Shown here: piece after piece, positions 27,882 through 35,475 of the stretch
Position numbering within the stretch: the first letter of the stretch is position 1
How the letters are laid out: each line of letters starts with the position of its first letter
NCBI GenBank assembly: GCA_029259635.1
Contig: JAJDEU010000013.1
Location: 620,001-684,000, forward strand
From: Planctomycetota bacterium
GTDB lineage: Bacteria > Planctomycetota > UBA1135 > GCA-002686595
Reading direction: 5' to 3'
Length of the DNA stretch: 64,000 nt
Notes under the pieces: model-generated
Database searches by the model: none
What the model was told of the DNA's origin: nothing
Seen by the model: the letters and a program-made list of their open reading frames with translations, nothing else
Translations under genes and position numbers: made by a program

Positions 27882-28900
27882 GCGACTTCGCAGCCAAGTA
27901 CGACCCCGGCGTCCAAGTTGCAGCAGAGGAAGCTCTCTGTTTGCACCGCAATGAAAACCTGTTCGTCTCGACGGACTGGACGATCACCACAGCCCGTCAA
28001 CTCGTCGAGCGCGCAGCCATTGGAAGCTATCCCGACGCGAACTCGGACGAGCTTCGCGGCGCGCTCGCCAAGCTCTACGGCGTCGAGCGCGAGAACATCT
28101 TCGTCGGTAACGGATCCGACGAAGTCTTGGCCGATTTACTGGGGCTACTGCGACCGAAGTACGACTCGGTTCACACCCTCGATGCGTGCTTCAAGGTCTA
28201 CGACATGCTCGCGGAACGCATGGACTTCCAGCAAAAGGTCCTGCCCGGCAACACCTTTGAGACCGGTCACCTCGACTCCAACGGATTTCGCGGACTCGCG
28301 CTCATCGACTCGCCCAATGCGCTTACCGGCCGCAGCGTCCCGCGAGACGAGATTCTCTCCCTGGCAGACGACCCAGACTCCTTCCTGATTTGGGACAACG
28401 TCTACGGCGAGTACTCCGGGGACGAGCTCCCCACTCCCCAGGCCAAGAACACGGTCTACGTCCGCAGCTTCTCCAAGTTCTACGGCCTGGCCGGACTGCG
28501 CGTCGGCTATTGCATCGCCGATGCCGCCATCATCGATGAGATGCTCGCCCGCAAGGACGTCTTCAACGTCAACAGCTTCGCACAGGTCATGGCCCTTGAA
28601 GCTCTCCAGCGCCGACCCGAATTCGAAGCACTTCGCGATCAACTGGTCGAATGCCGGACGTCACTGATCGAGCGCCTGGAAGCGCTCGGGTTCGAGGTCC
28701 CGCCGACCAACTACGTCGCCGTCCTCGCGACCCACCCGGACTTCAGGGCCGAGTTCCTCCAGGCCGAACTCCTCGCGCGCCACGTCGTCGTTCGCCGCTT
28801 CGCCGGTGAGGTTACGTCCAACTTCATCCGCATCACCGTCTCTCCGCTGGAGACGATGGATAAGTTCCTCGAAGTCCTCGCCGAGATCGTCGGCAAGTAG
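27878..28900 (+). CDS. PLP aminotransferase, histidinol-phosphate aminotransferase-like
   Basis: 340 residues, fold type I class II aminotransferase related to HisC. Visible marks are LHRNENLF near the N-terminus, YPDANSDELRGALAKLYGV, the cofactor glycine loop VGNGSDEVL, IWDNVYGEY, and the Schiff-base lysine in RSFSKFYGLAGLRVGY (Lys200). The GTG start overlaps the stop of the condensation-domain gene, so expression is coupled. Because it lies between an NRPS domain and MbtH, it more likely makes or modifies an amino acid building block for the assembly line than histidine. The true substrate is unknown. Confidence 0.88.
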   Translation: MSDFAAKYDPGVQVAAEEALCLHRNENLFVSTDWTITTARQLVERAAIGSYPDANSDELRGALAKLYGVERENIFVGNGSDEVLADLLGLLRPKYDSVHTLDACFKVYDMLAERMDFQQKVLPGNTFETGHLDSNGFRGLALIDSPNALTGRSVPRDEILSLADDPDSFLIWDNVYGEYSGDELPTPQAKNTVYVRSFSKFYGLAGLRVGYCIADAAIIDEMLARKDVFNVNSFAQVMALEALQRRPEFEALRDQLVECRTSLIERLEALGFEVPPTNYVAVLATHPDFRAEFLQAELLARHVVVRRFAGEVTSNFIRITVSPLETMDKFLEVLAEIVGK

Positions 28901-28942
28901 CCCCCGCCCTATTCCACAAGCCGCAACGCGGCACGCCGCACT

Positions 28943-29131
28943 ATGGACTCCGGACCCCAATTCAAAGTCGTTCTCAACCACGAAGAGCAATACTCCATCT
29001 GGCCACTCGAGCGGGAGAACGCGCTCGGCTGGAAGGACGATGGCAAAGTCGGCACCAAAGAAGAGTGCCTCGCCTACATCGCCGAGATATGGACGGATAT
29101 GCGTCCGCTCAGTCTGCGCCAGTCCATGTAA
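28943..29131 (+). CDS. MbtH-like NRPS partner protein
   Basis: 62-residue protein of the MbtH family, which binds NRPS adenylation domains and is often needed for their solubility or activity. Signature residues are all there: [36 protein letters not shown]. It ends the divergent operon, 42 bases after the aminotransferase. It marks the right edge of the cluster, as the next gene is a convergent FlhG-like ATPase. It presumably serves one or more of the three adenylation domains. Confidence 0.96.
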   Translation: MDSGPQFKVVLNHEEQYSIWPLERENALGWKDDGKVGTKEECLAYIAEIWTDMRPLSLRQSM

Positions 29132-29170
29132 GAGTCGCGAGCGGCGTGGGTTTCGGCCCGCCCAGCTTGT

Positions 29171-30193
29171 CTAAGAGCGCGAGGTGTAGCCGTTGGAGTA
29201 GCCGCACTCCGCGACCAAACGGCGCCCGATGCCGTGCGTTGGATCGGATCGAACCCGAGCGAGCCCAGCCTTGAGAGTTCGATGCAAGCCGCGCAGCTCG
29301 GTGGAGATCGGCGCTTCGGGTTCCGCGATCACGACGGCCGCACGCTGGTTTCCCGCGCGCCGGACGGCGGAGTCCTCGGGCAACGTCGCGATCAGATCGG
29401 GCTGGCAGCCCAGGAAGCGATCCGAGACGCTGCGGATCCGCCTTGCGGTCCGATCACCCTCATCCTTGGTGTCGGTGCGGTTGACGACGAGCTGAACATT
29501 GGCCTCTGGATTTCGGCCATAGAGAACCTTCAAGAAGGCGTAGGCGTCCGTCATCGCGGTCAGGTCCGGAGTCGTGACGAGCAAGACGCAATCGCAGGTC
29601 GCTGCGAACGCCGCGGTCTGTTTCGAGATCCCGGCGGCAGAGTCGATCACGAGATACTCGTACTCGTGCTCCAGGTGTTCGATTCCCGATGCGATCAAGT
29701 GCATCTCGTAGGCGGTCAGCGAGGCCATGCTGGAGATCCCCGAGCCGGCGGAGAGTAGGTCGAGACCCGGCCGACAACGCTGCACGATTTCCGGTACGGA
29801 GAGCCGCCCATCAGTCACGTCGATGAAGCTGTACTCGGGAGAGACGCCTTGCAAGATGTGTGCGTTGCCGATGCCGAGGTCGGCGTCGACGATCAGAGTA
29901 GACCCCTCTTCGGCAAGCATGCTCGAGAGCGACGAGGTCAACACCGTCTTCCCCGTTCCGCCCTTGCCACTGACCACACAGATGGAGACCGCTCGTCTCT
30001 CGGGAACCGAGTGGCCTTTAGCTCCGGGCGGTGCTCGATCGAAGCCGTTCGTCTCGCCGGATCCGTTCGTCTCGGACGCGCTCGAAGGATCGTCGACGAA
30101 GACTCCTCGGCGGGCGGGCGCCGGTCCAATCGCGGGCGCCATTCGACGCTGGACCGCGAGACGCAACAGTTTCCGTGCTTGACCCCAGTTCAT
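29171..30193 (-). CDS. FlhG/MinD-like P-loop ATPase
   Basis: 340 residues from the ATG at 30193; a longer frame reaches 30277 but its extra 28 residues look non-conserved. After a roughly 70-residue low-complexity lead, the deviant Walker A GKGGTGKT (76-83) is followed by VDADLGIGNAH, DLLSAGSG and LVIDSAAGIS, the series seen in FlhG/YlxH proteins that set flagellar number and place. The C-terminal part contains PDLIATLPEDSAVRRA, also typical. No flagellar genes are in the window, so a role in placing another polar machine is possible. The neighbouring minus-strand gene ends 109 bases upstream. Confidence 0.82.
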   Translation of the reverse strand: MNWGQARKLLRLAVQRRMAPAIGPAPARRGVFVDDPSSASETNGSGETNGFDRAPPGAKGHSVPERRAVSICVVSGKGGTGKTVLTSSLSSMLAEEGSTLIVDADLGIGNAHILQGVSPEYSFIDVTDGRLSVPEIVQRCRPGLDLLSAGSGISSMASLTAYEMHLIASGIEHLEHEYEYLVIDSAAGISKQTAAFAATCDCVLLVTTPDLTAMTDAYAFLKVLYGRNPEANVQLVVNRTDTKDEGDRTARRIRSVSDRFLGCQPDLIATLPEDSAVRRAGNQRAAVVIAEPEAPISTELRGLHRTLKAGLARVRSDPTHGIGRRLVAECGYSNGYTSRS

Positions 30194-30302
30194 ATGCCGG
30201 TGCGAAGAAGCTGCTAGGTAAACAGCTGCCACAAAGCGTTGAGAGACAGTGGAGGTGCAGACCGCACCCTGCCTCATCTACCGGTCCCGAAAAAGGGGGT
30301 CT

Positions 30303-31223
30303 TTAATCCTGAAAGGCGCGAAGCTCTTCGGCGGTGAGAATATCCGCCTCACCCAGATCCAGAGAAGCCGAGGTCTCGGGCAATTCAGGCAGGTTTTTGG
30401 TCAATTCCGGGCTCATTCCGGGCAATTCAAGCGGCCCAGAGTCCATTCCCAGAGACGAGACATAGCGACCCAAGACTTCTTCGACGAAGAAGTCCACCTG
30501 TGCCAAGCTCCGCAAGGCGCGCGGCTCATGGTCGGGTGCAACCGATCCGTGCACGCGGTCTCCCACCAACTCGAGTCGAGCTAAGCCGGCGCCGCGGAAG
30601 CTCCAAGTCAGTCGAGTTCCGGAGACGGCAAGCAACAGATCTTCGTCGACACGTGCCATGCGATCGATGGCGTGCCGGGCGATGGATTCGAGATCGGGAC
30701 CGAGGCGACTGAGGAAGGCTTCCTCCGTCGCGGTTCCGGCAGCGGCGAGCACCTGGGATTCCCCACCGACGGTTGCGAGGAAAACGTTTTCGCCACGCGC
30801 GCTCTTCACACACCGCACCTCAAAGAGTTCGACAGCGGAGCCGAAGAGCGGCTTCAATCGCGCAACCAAGCTCGGCGAGAAACTCTGCGCGACGAGCAAG
30901 ACTCGAGGTGGTTGGTCGACGCGCAAGCGCGGCTCCTCAAAGTGCGCTGCGAGAACGGCCGCGTTGTGCTCCGCAAAGCTGAGAGCTTCGAGAGCAGCGA
31001 GTACGGGCTCATCCCCCTCCGCTTCCACCAAGAGCACGAGCACGAGGCGCCCGGAGCGTTCCACCGCGACAAGGTCCGCACGAAAACGCTCGGACAGTTC
31101 AAGGTCGCGGTCGAGGATCTCGAGACCCGGAAAGTTTCGTTCCAGGGTGCCCTCGAGTGACAGCAGGCTCGGATCGCTTTCCTTCATGGCAAAATGGTAC
31201 AGGTCGGGAGAAGGCGAATCCAC
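30303..31223 (-). CDS. Uncharacterised protein, faint PD-(D/E)XK-like N-terminal region
   Basis: 306 residues (or 294 from the ATG at 31187). I do not recognise the family. The segment RADLVAVERSGRLVLVLLVEAEGDE resembles the strand pattern of NucS-like nucleases (DLVAVD.DGRLVLVEVK), but the catalytic lysine is missing. The middle is rich in small hydrophobic residues and the C-terminus is acidic with repeated PEL/PGM turns. It starts 4 bases after the ruvC stop, so it is probably co-transcribed with ruvC and could be linked to DNA repair. Function open. Confidence 0.6.
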   Translation of the reverse strand: MDSPSPDLYHFAMKESDPSLLSLEGTLERNFPGLEILDRDLELSERFRADLVAVERSGRLVLVLLVEAEGDEPVLAALEALSFAEHNAAVLAAHFEEPRLRVDQPPRVLLVAQSFSPSLVARLKPLFGSAVELFEVRCVKSARGENVFLATVGGESQVLAAAGTATEEAFLSRLGPDLESIARHAIDRMARVDEDLLLAVSGTRLTWSFRGAGLARLELVGDRVHGSVAPDHEPRALRSLAQVDFFVEEVLGRYVSSLGMDSGPLELPGMSPELTKNLPELPETSASLDLGEADILTAEELRAFQD

Positions 31224-31227
31224 GCGC

Positions 31228-31878
31228 CTATTCGCGCGGAGTCCTGAATGTGGAGGTAGACCTCGAAGCGGAGCTCTTCTTCGGACGAGCGGGGAATCCG
31301 ATCAGGGCGTCGGTTCGCGCCCGAAAAACATGGGTCAGGGCCACCGCAAGCGCGTCCGTCGCATCCAGCCCCACTCCGAGGTCTCCCGAGTCCAACGTCC
31401 GAGCGACGAGCGCAGCGACCTGTTCCTTGCTGGCGGCACCGCTGCCCGTCACCGCTTTTTTTATCTCCATCGGCGCGTACTCATGAACGTCGAGGCCGCA
31501 CAACCCGCCGCAGGCCAGAACCACGCCTCGGCCTTCCCCGATTCGGAGGGCGGACCGCACGTTCTGTGCCGCAAAAGCCGATTCCACGGCGAGCACCGTG
31601 GGCCGGAAGCGCTTGATCAGCCCGTCGATCTTCTCGCGAATATGCCCCAGTCGCTCGGCGATCGCCTGCCTTTGGCCCACTCGGAGAACGCCCGCGGTCA
31701 GCAGGCGCGGCCCGGAGGGAGCCACGACGACGAGGCCGTAGCCCACCATGCGCGTACCGGGGTCCACCCCCATGACGATCGGCCAGGCACTTCCGGGCGG
31801 AGGCCGGAGCTCCAACTCCGGCTCGCCCTCCAAGCCTCGATCACTTTGCGCGCCCGATTCTGATTGGGATTCTGTCAT
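31228..31878 (-). CDS. ruvC: Holliday junction endonuclease RuvC
   Basis: Cuts four-way DNA junctions during recombination with RuvAB. 216 residues, longer than the usual about 170 because of a roughly 33-residue polar N-terminal extension and a Ser/Arg-rich C-terminal tail. The core has GVDPGTRMVGYG (first catalytic Asp), AVESAF (Glu), EYAPMEIKKAVTGSGAASKEQV and LDATDALAVALTH (the final Asp pair). The extension may be an artefact if translation begins at the Met just before GVDPGT. Divergent from ispD; ruvA and ruvB are not in view. Confidence 0.93.
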   Translation of the reverse strand: MTESQSESGAQSDRGLEGEPELELRPPPGSAWPIVMGVDPGTRMVGYGLVVVAPSGPRLLTAGVLRVGQRQAIAERLGHIREKIDGLIKRFRPTVLAVESAFAAQNVRSALRIGEGRGVVLACGGLCGLDVHEYAPMEIKKAVTGSGAASKEQVAALVARTLDSGDLGVGLDATDALAVALTHVFRARTDALIGFPARPKKSSASRSTSTFRTPRE

Positions 31879-31985
31879 GAATGTGACTCCGAGTCTGGTG
31901 AAGCGCGCGCTCCGATTCCAGTGTTCCGTCGAGCTTCGCGATGACTGCTGGACACGCGCACCGATTAATGACGACTATCCGCATC

Positions 31986-32729
31986 ATGAAGGACTCTTCC
32001 CCCACGGCGGCCGCCGTCCTGGTCGCAGCTGGAAACTCGACGCGCATGGCCGCGCGTGGAGTGACCGAACGCAAGCCGTGGTTGGAGCTGGCGGGAACCT
32101 CGATCCTCGAGCACACGCTGCGCGCCTTCAACGCCGCCGACACCATCAGCGAGGTCGTGATCGTCACGCATCCCGACGACGTCGACACCGTCAAGAAACT
32201 CGTCGCCGAGAACCCCACCTTCGCGAAGGTCCGCGCGGTCACCGAGGGTGGAGCGGAGCGCGCAGACTCCGTTCGGCTAGGAGTGTTTTGGTGCGGCTTC
32301 GATGTGGATGTCATCGCGGTTCACGACGCCGCGCGGCCGCTGATCGAGCCGGCGACCATCGACGAGACGGTTCGTCGCGCCGCGATCGATGGCGCTGCGC
32401 TGGTGGCGCTCGCCGTTCGCGATACGATCAAGCTGATGTCCGAAGACTGTCCGGGACGCGCACAGGTCGAGAGCACTCTCGACCGTTCGCTCTTATTCGC
32501 GGCGCAGACTCCCCAGGCCTTTCGGGCGACAAAATTTCGTGAGCTGATCGGACGCGCCGAGCTGGAACGCCTCTCTCTCACCGATGACTCGGCCCTGTGG
32601 GAGCGCTATGAGGGTCCGGTCACCGTCGTGCCTGGAACGCCGACCAACCTCAAGATCACATCCCCCGAGGACCTGGAGCTCGCTTCCACCCTGCTCGCCA
32701 ACCGAGACCGAATGGAGCCACACTCATGA
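31986..32729 (+). CDS. ispD: 2-C-methyl-D-erythritol 4-phosphate cytidylyltransferase
   Basis: Non-mevalonate isoprenoid pathway; makes CDP-methylerythritol from MEP and CTP. 247 residues from the ATG at 31986; two further upstream in-frame Met codons exist (31941, 31968). Signature parts: VLVAAGNSTRM (CTP loop), KPWLELAG, VHDAARPLIEP and the C-terminal NLKITSPEDLELA. The stop overlaps the ispF start by 4 bases (ATGA), a common ispDF arrangement and good evidence for coupled translation. Confidence 0.95.
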   Translation: MKDSSPTAAAVLVAAGNSTRMAARGVTERKPWLELAGTSILEHTLRAFNAADTISEVVIVTHPDDVDTVKKLVAENPTFAKVRAVTEGGAERADSVRLGVFWCGFDVDVIAVHDAARPLIEPATIDETVRRAAIDGAALVALAVRDTIKLMSEDCPGRAQVESTLDRSLLFAAQTPQAFRATKFRELIGRAELERLSLTDDSALWERYEGPVTVVPGTPTNLKITSPEDLELASTLLANRDRMEPHS

Positions 32730-33208
32730 GTTCACACCGCGTCGGGACAGGGTTCGATCTGCATCGCTTGGTCGCGGGACGGCCCTGCATCCTGGGCGGA
32801 ATCGAGCTGGACCATCCGACGGGACCGTCCGGGCACTCGGACGGCGATGCGGTACTGCACGCCGTCACCGATGCGGTCCTCGGTGCGGCCGGAGCGGACG
32901 ACATCGGCACGCTCTTTCCGGACACGGATGAGCGTTGGAAGGGTGCCGACAGTGCCGCGCTCCTCGAACAGGCAATGAAGCTCGTTCGCGAAGCGGGCTT
33001 TCAGCTCGTGAACGTCGACATTGTGATCGCCACCGAAGGCCCGAGGATTGCGCCGGTACGGGCGAAGATGCGCGAGCGGATCGCCGCGCTCTTGGGCGTC
33101 ACCAGCGGCGAGGTGAACGTGAAGGGCAAGACGCTCGAGGGTCTTGGAGCTCTCGCGGACGGTGCCGGCGTCGCCGTGCAGGCGGTCTGCCTGCTCGAGC
33201 GCAGCTAA
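32726..33208 (+). CDS. ispF: 2-C-methyl-D-erythritol 2,4-cyclodiphosphate synthase
   Basis: Follows IspD and IspE in the MEP pathway, forming the cyclic diphosphate. 160 residues, the usual length; forms trimers in known cases. RVGTGFDLHRL holds the metal Asp and His, GHSDGDAVLHAVTDA holds the third metal His, and GTLFPDTD, VNVKGKTLEGLG complete the active site. Ends 16 bases before the convergent ABC exporter stop. Confidence 0.96.
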   Translation: MSSHRVGTGFDLHRLVAGRPCILGGIELDHPTGPSGHSDGDAVLHAVTDAVLGAAGADDIGTLFPDTDERWKGADSAALLEQAMKLVREAGFQLVNVDIVIATEGPRIAPVRAKMRERIAALLGVTSGEVNVKGKTLEGLGALADGAGVAVQAVCLLERS

Positions 33209-33224
33209 TCGAGAGCGCGCCCAA

Positions 33225-35171
33225 TCAACAGGTTTCGCTGGCAGGTGGATGGCTCTCGGCCTGTGAGTGCGGAGTGAGAATGCCCGCGCCTCCGCTCAAG
33301 CTCTGCAAGGAGTGCAAGCGCGAGTAAGTCTTGTCGCTCTTGACCAACTCGTCGTGCGTTCCGAGCTCAACCAGCTCGCCGTCCTCGAGCACCGCGATTC
33401 GATTCGCGTTTCGAATGGTCGATAAGCGGTGCGCGATAACCAAGACCGTTCGATTTGCCATCAGACGGTCGAGCGCATCCTGAACCTTCACTTCGGACTC
33501 GGTGTCGAGCGCGCTGGTCGCCTCGTCGAGAATCAGAAGCGGCGCGTCGCGCAGAACGGCGCGCGCGATGACGATGCGCTGGCGTTGACCGCCGGACAAG
33601 CGACCGCCCGCATCGGCGACGTCGGTGTCATAGCCCTGTGGCAACGACTCGATGAACTCGTGAATGTTCGCGGCTTTCGCAGCGTCTTCAATCTCCGCGT
33701 TCGTCGCGCCGGGTTTGCCGTAGCGAATGTTCTCCCCGATCGAAGCGTGGAAGAGGAACGGGACTTGATCGACATGCGCGCAGGTTGCGGACCAGTCGTC
33801 GCGGGATAACTGCCGCAGATCCACGCCGTCCACCGTGATCCGGCCTGAGGTCGGATCCATAAACCGGCACAGCAGGTCGGCCAATGTGCTCTTGCCCGAT
33901 CCCGACGGTCCGACAACGGCCACGGTCTCGCCAGGCTTGATCTCGAGCGAGATCGAGTCGAGCGCCGCGTCGTCCTCTTTTCCGTAGCGAAGCCCGACAT
34001 CCTCGAATCGAATCCCTGTGCCGAGGCTCGAAATGGCCGTCGGCTGATCGGCTTCGACCACGTCGACCTTCTCGTCAAAGATCTCCTGAAGGCGCTCCGA
34101 AGCGCCCACGGATTCTTGCACCTTTGTATAGGCCTTCGTGAAGCCTTTAACGCTGGTGTAGGCCCGCGACATCATCAGGAAGAAGATCAGCAGCTTGCTC
34201 GGATCACTGACGAGATCGCCATTAATCGTGAGCAATCCGATCGGGAGCAAGAGCACCGCAAGCCCGCCTTGGCTGAACAGGAGGGTCCACGCATCGGTCG
34301 TCGCGATCGCGCGAACCATCCCCATCGTGTGCTTTAGATACTTCTCGCTGACGGTTCGAAAGGCTTCCGTCTCACGCGCCTCAGCTCGGTAAGCCTTGAC
34401 CGTTCGAACTCCCTGAAACATCTGCGTCATGGCTTGAACCGAAGCGCCGAGCGTCGTCAGACTCTTCGTTGAGCGCTTTCGAATCTTGCGGGAGAGCACG
34501 CCGATGGGCACCGCCAAGAGAGGAAGCGCAATCAAGATCCCGAGCCCCAGTCGCGGCGCTGCGATAAATGCAGCTGTAAACGCAAAGATGGCGTTCGCGG
34601 GTTTCTCGATAAAGTCCCGCAGCATGTTCTGAATGGTGCTGAGCAACTTCTCGACATCAGCACTGACCCGCGACATCAAGTCACCGAATCGCCGAGCACG
34701 GTGATAGCCCATCGAAAGGCTCATCAGATGCTCGGCCAACGAGAGGCGCAAATCGACGACAACGCGCAGGGACAACCAGCGCGACAGCATGGTGAAGGCG
34801 AACTGCGAGCTTGCGGAGAGAAGTGCCAGGCAAAACGCCAAGCCCACGATCACATAGAGCGCCGTTGTTCGAAATTCCTCCGGGAATTCGACGGCGTTCA
34901 AGTCCCTCCCTTCGGCGACCCAGCCCAGCAGTCGATCGAATGAATCCGAGATAAAGTCCGACGGTACAACTCCGGCCGACTCCGGAAGCTCGACCTCCTG
35001 CCCCGGAAAGAGCACGTACTTCCAGAGCGGCGACAGCAAGAACAGGATGGCTGTAGGACCCACCGAAGCCAGCAATCCGAGCACGACGACGGCGAACATC
35101 GCGACGACGCGGTTCTTCAGAAAAGGCCAGATGAGCCTCCAGCTAGTTCGAATTGAAGTCTTGGTCTTCAT
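33225..35171 (-). CDS. ABC exporter, MsbA-like lipid flippase family
   Basis: 648-residue half-transporter: membrane domain with six predicted helices (first from about residue 20), then an ATPase. Walker A GPSGSGKST (Lys427), signature LSGGQRQR, Walker B ILDEATSALD, H-loop AHRLST. A roughly 60-residue insertion between the first two helices (PGQEVELPESAGVVPSDF...) is larger than in E. coli MsbA. General form fits export of lipid A core or another amphipathic substrate. A link to the NRPS cluster is not supported, since housekeeping genes separate them. Confidence 0.88.
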   Translation of the reverse strand: MKTKTSIRTSWRLIWPFLKNRVVAMFAVVVLGLLASVGPTAILFLLSPLWKYVLFPGQEVELPESAGVVPSDFISDSFDRLLGWVAEGRDLNAVEFPEEFRTTALYVIVGLAFCLALLSASSQFAFTMLSRWLSLRVVVDLRLSLAEHLMSLSMGYHRARRFGDLMSRVSADVEKLLSTIQNMLRDFIEKPANAIFAFTAAFIAAPRLGLGILIALPLLAVPIGVLSRKIRKRSTKSLTTLGASVQAMTQMFQGVRTVKAYRAEARETEAFRTVSEKYLKHTMGMVRAIATTDAWTLLFSQGGLAVLLLPIGLLTINGDLVSDPSKLLIFFLMMSRAYTSVKGFTKAYTKVQESVGASERLQEIFDEKVDVVEADQPTAISSLGTGIRFEDVGLRYGKEDDAALDSISLEIKPGETVAVVGPSGSGKSTLADLLCRFMDPTSGRITVDGVDLRQLSRDDWSATCAHVDQVPFLFHASIGENIRYGKPGATNAEIEDAAKAANIHEFIESLPQGYDTDVADAGGRLSGGQRQRIVIARAVLRDAPLLILDEATSALDTESEVKVQDALDRLMANRTVLVIAHRLSTIRNANRIAVLEDGELVELGTHDELVKSDKTYSRLHSLQSLSGGAGILTPHSQAESHPPASETC

Positions 35172-35475
35172 GCGCGTGCGTCGAAACGCTGTCGGTGTGG
35201 TGGAAGCGAGCAGCCCGCATTAGTGGAAGCGGGTAGGTTGCGGAACGAGTTTGATTCCACAGCCATGGCGAGCCAGTCGGGTACACAGCTGGCCAGATGT
35301 GCACCGCTCACGGGATGGACGATGCTGATCGCAAAATGCAAAGCGAGGCAGGTGGATGACCTGCCCCGCCGATGAGCTGCCCCGCCGTCGTTCAGAGCGA
35401 AAACAGTCTAGAGCGGAAACGCGGGAATCACCCGCGATGGAGAAAAATCTCGGCCCTACGCCGTTCTCGAGCCCT
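35172..35475. other. Intergenic region upstream of the MsbA-like gene
   Basis: 304 bases between the MsbA-like start codon and the stop of the parvulin-like gene, both on the minus strand. I see no gene, RNA or strong hairpin. The stretch presumably holds the promoter of the exporter gene; an open frame across it (35220-35582) overlaps the parvulin-like gene antisense-in-frame and has no recognisable content. Confidence 0.4.

Noticed and set aside
33225-35171. Treating the MsbA-like exporter as part of the NRPS cluster
   Set aside because: It lies past ruvC and ispDF and has the DEATSALD form of general lipid exporters, whereas the cluster already has a SyrD-like exporter.
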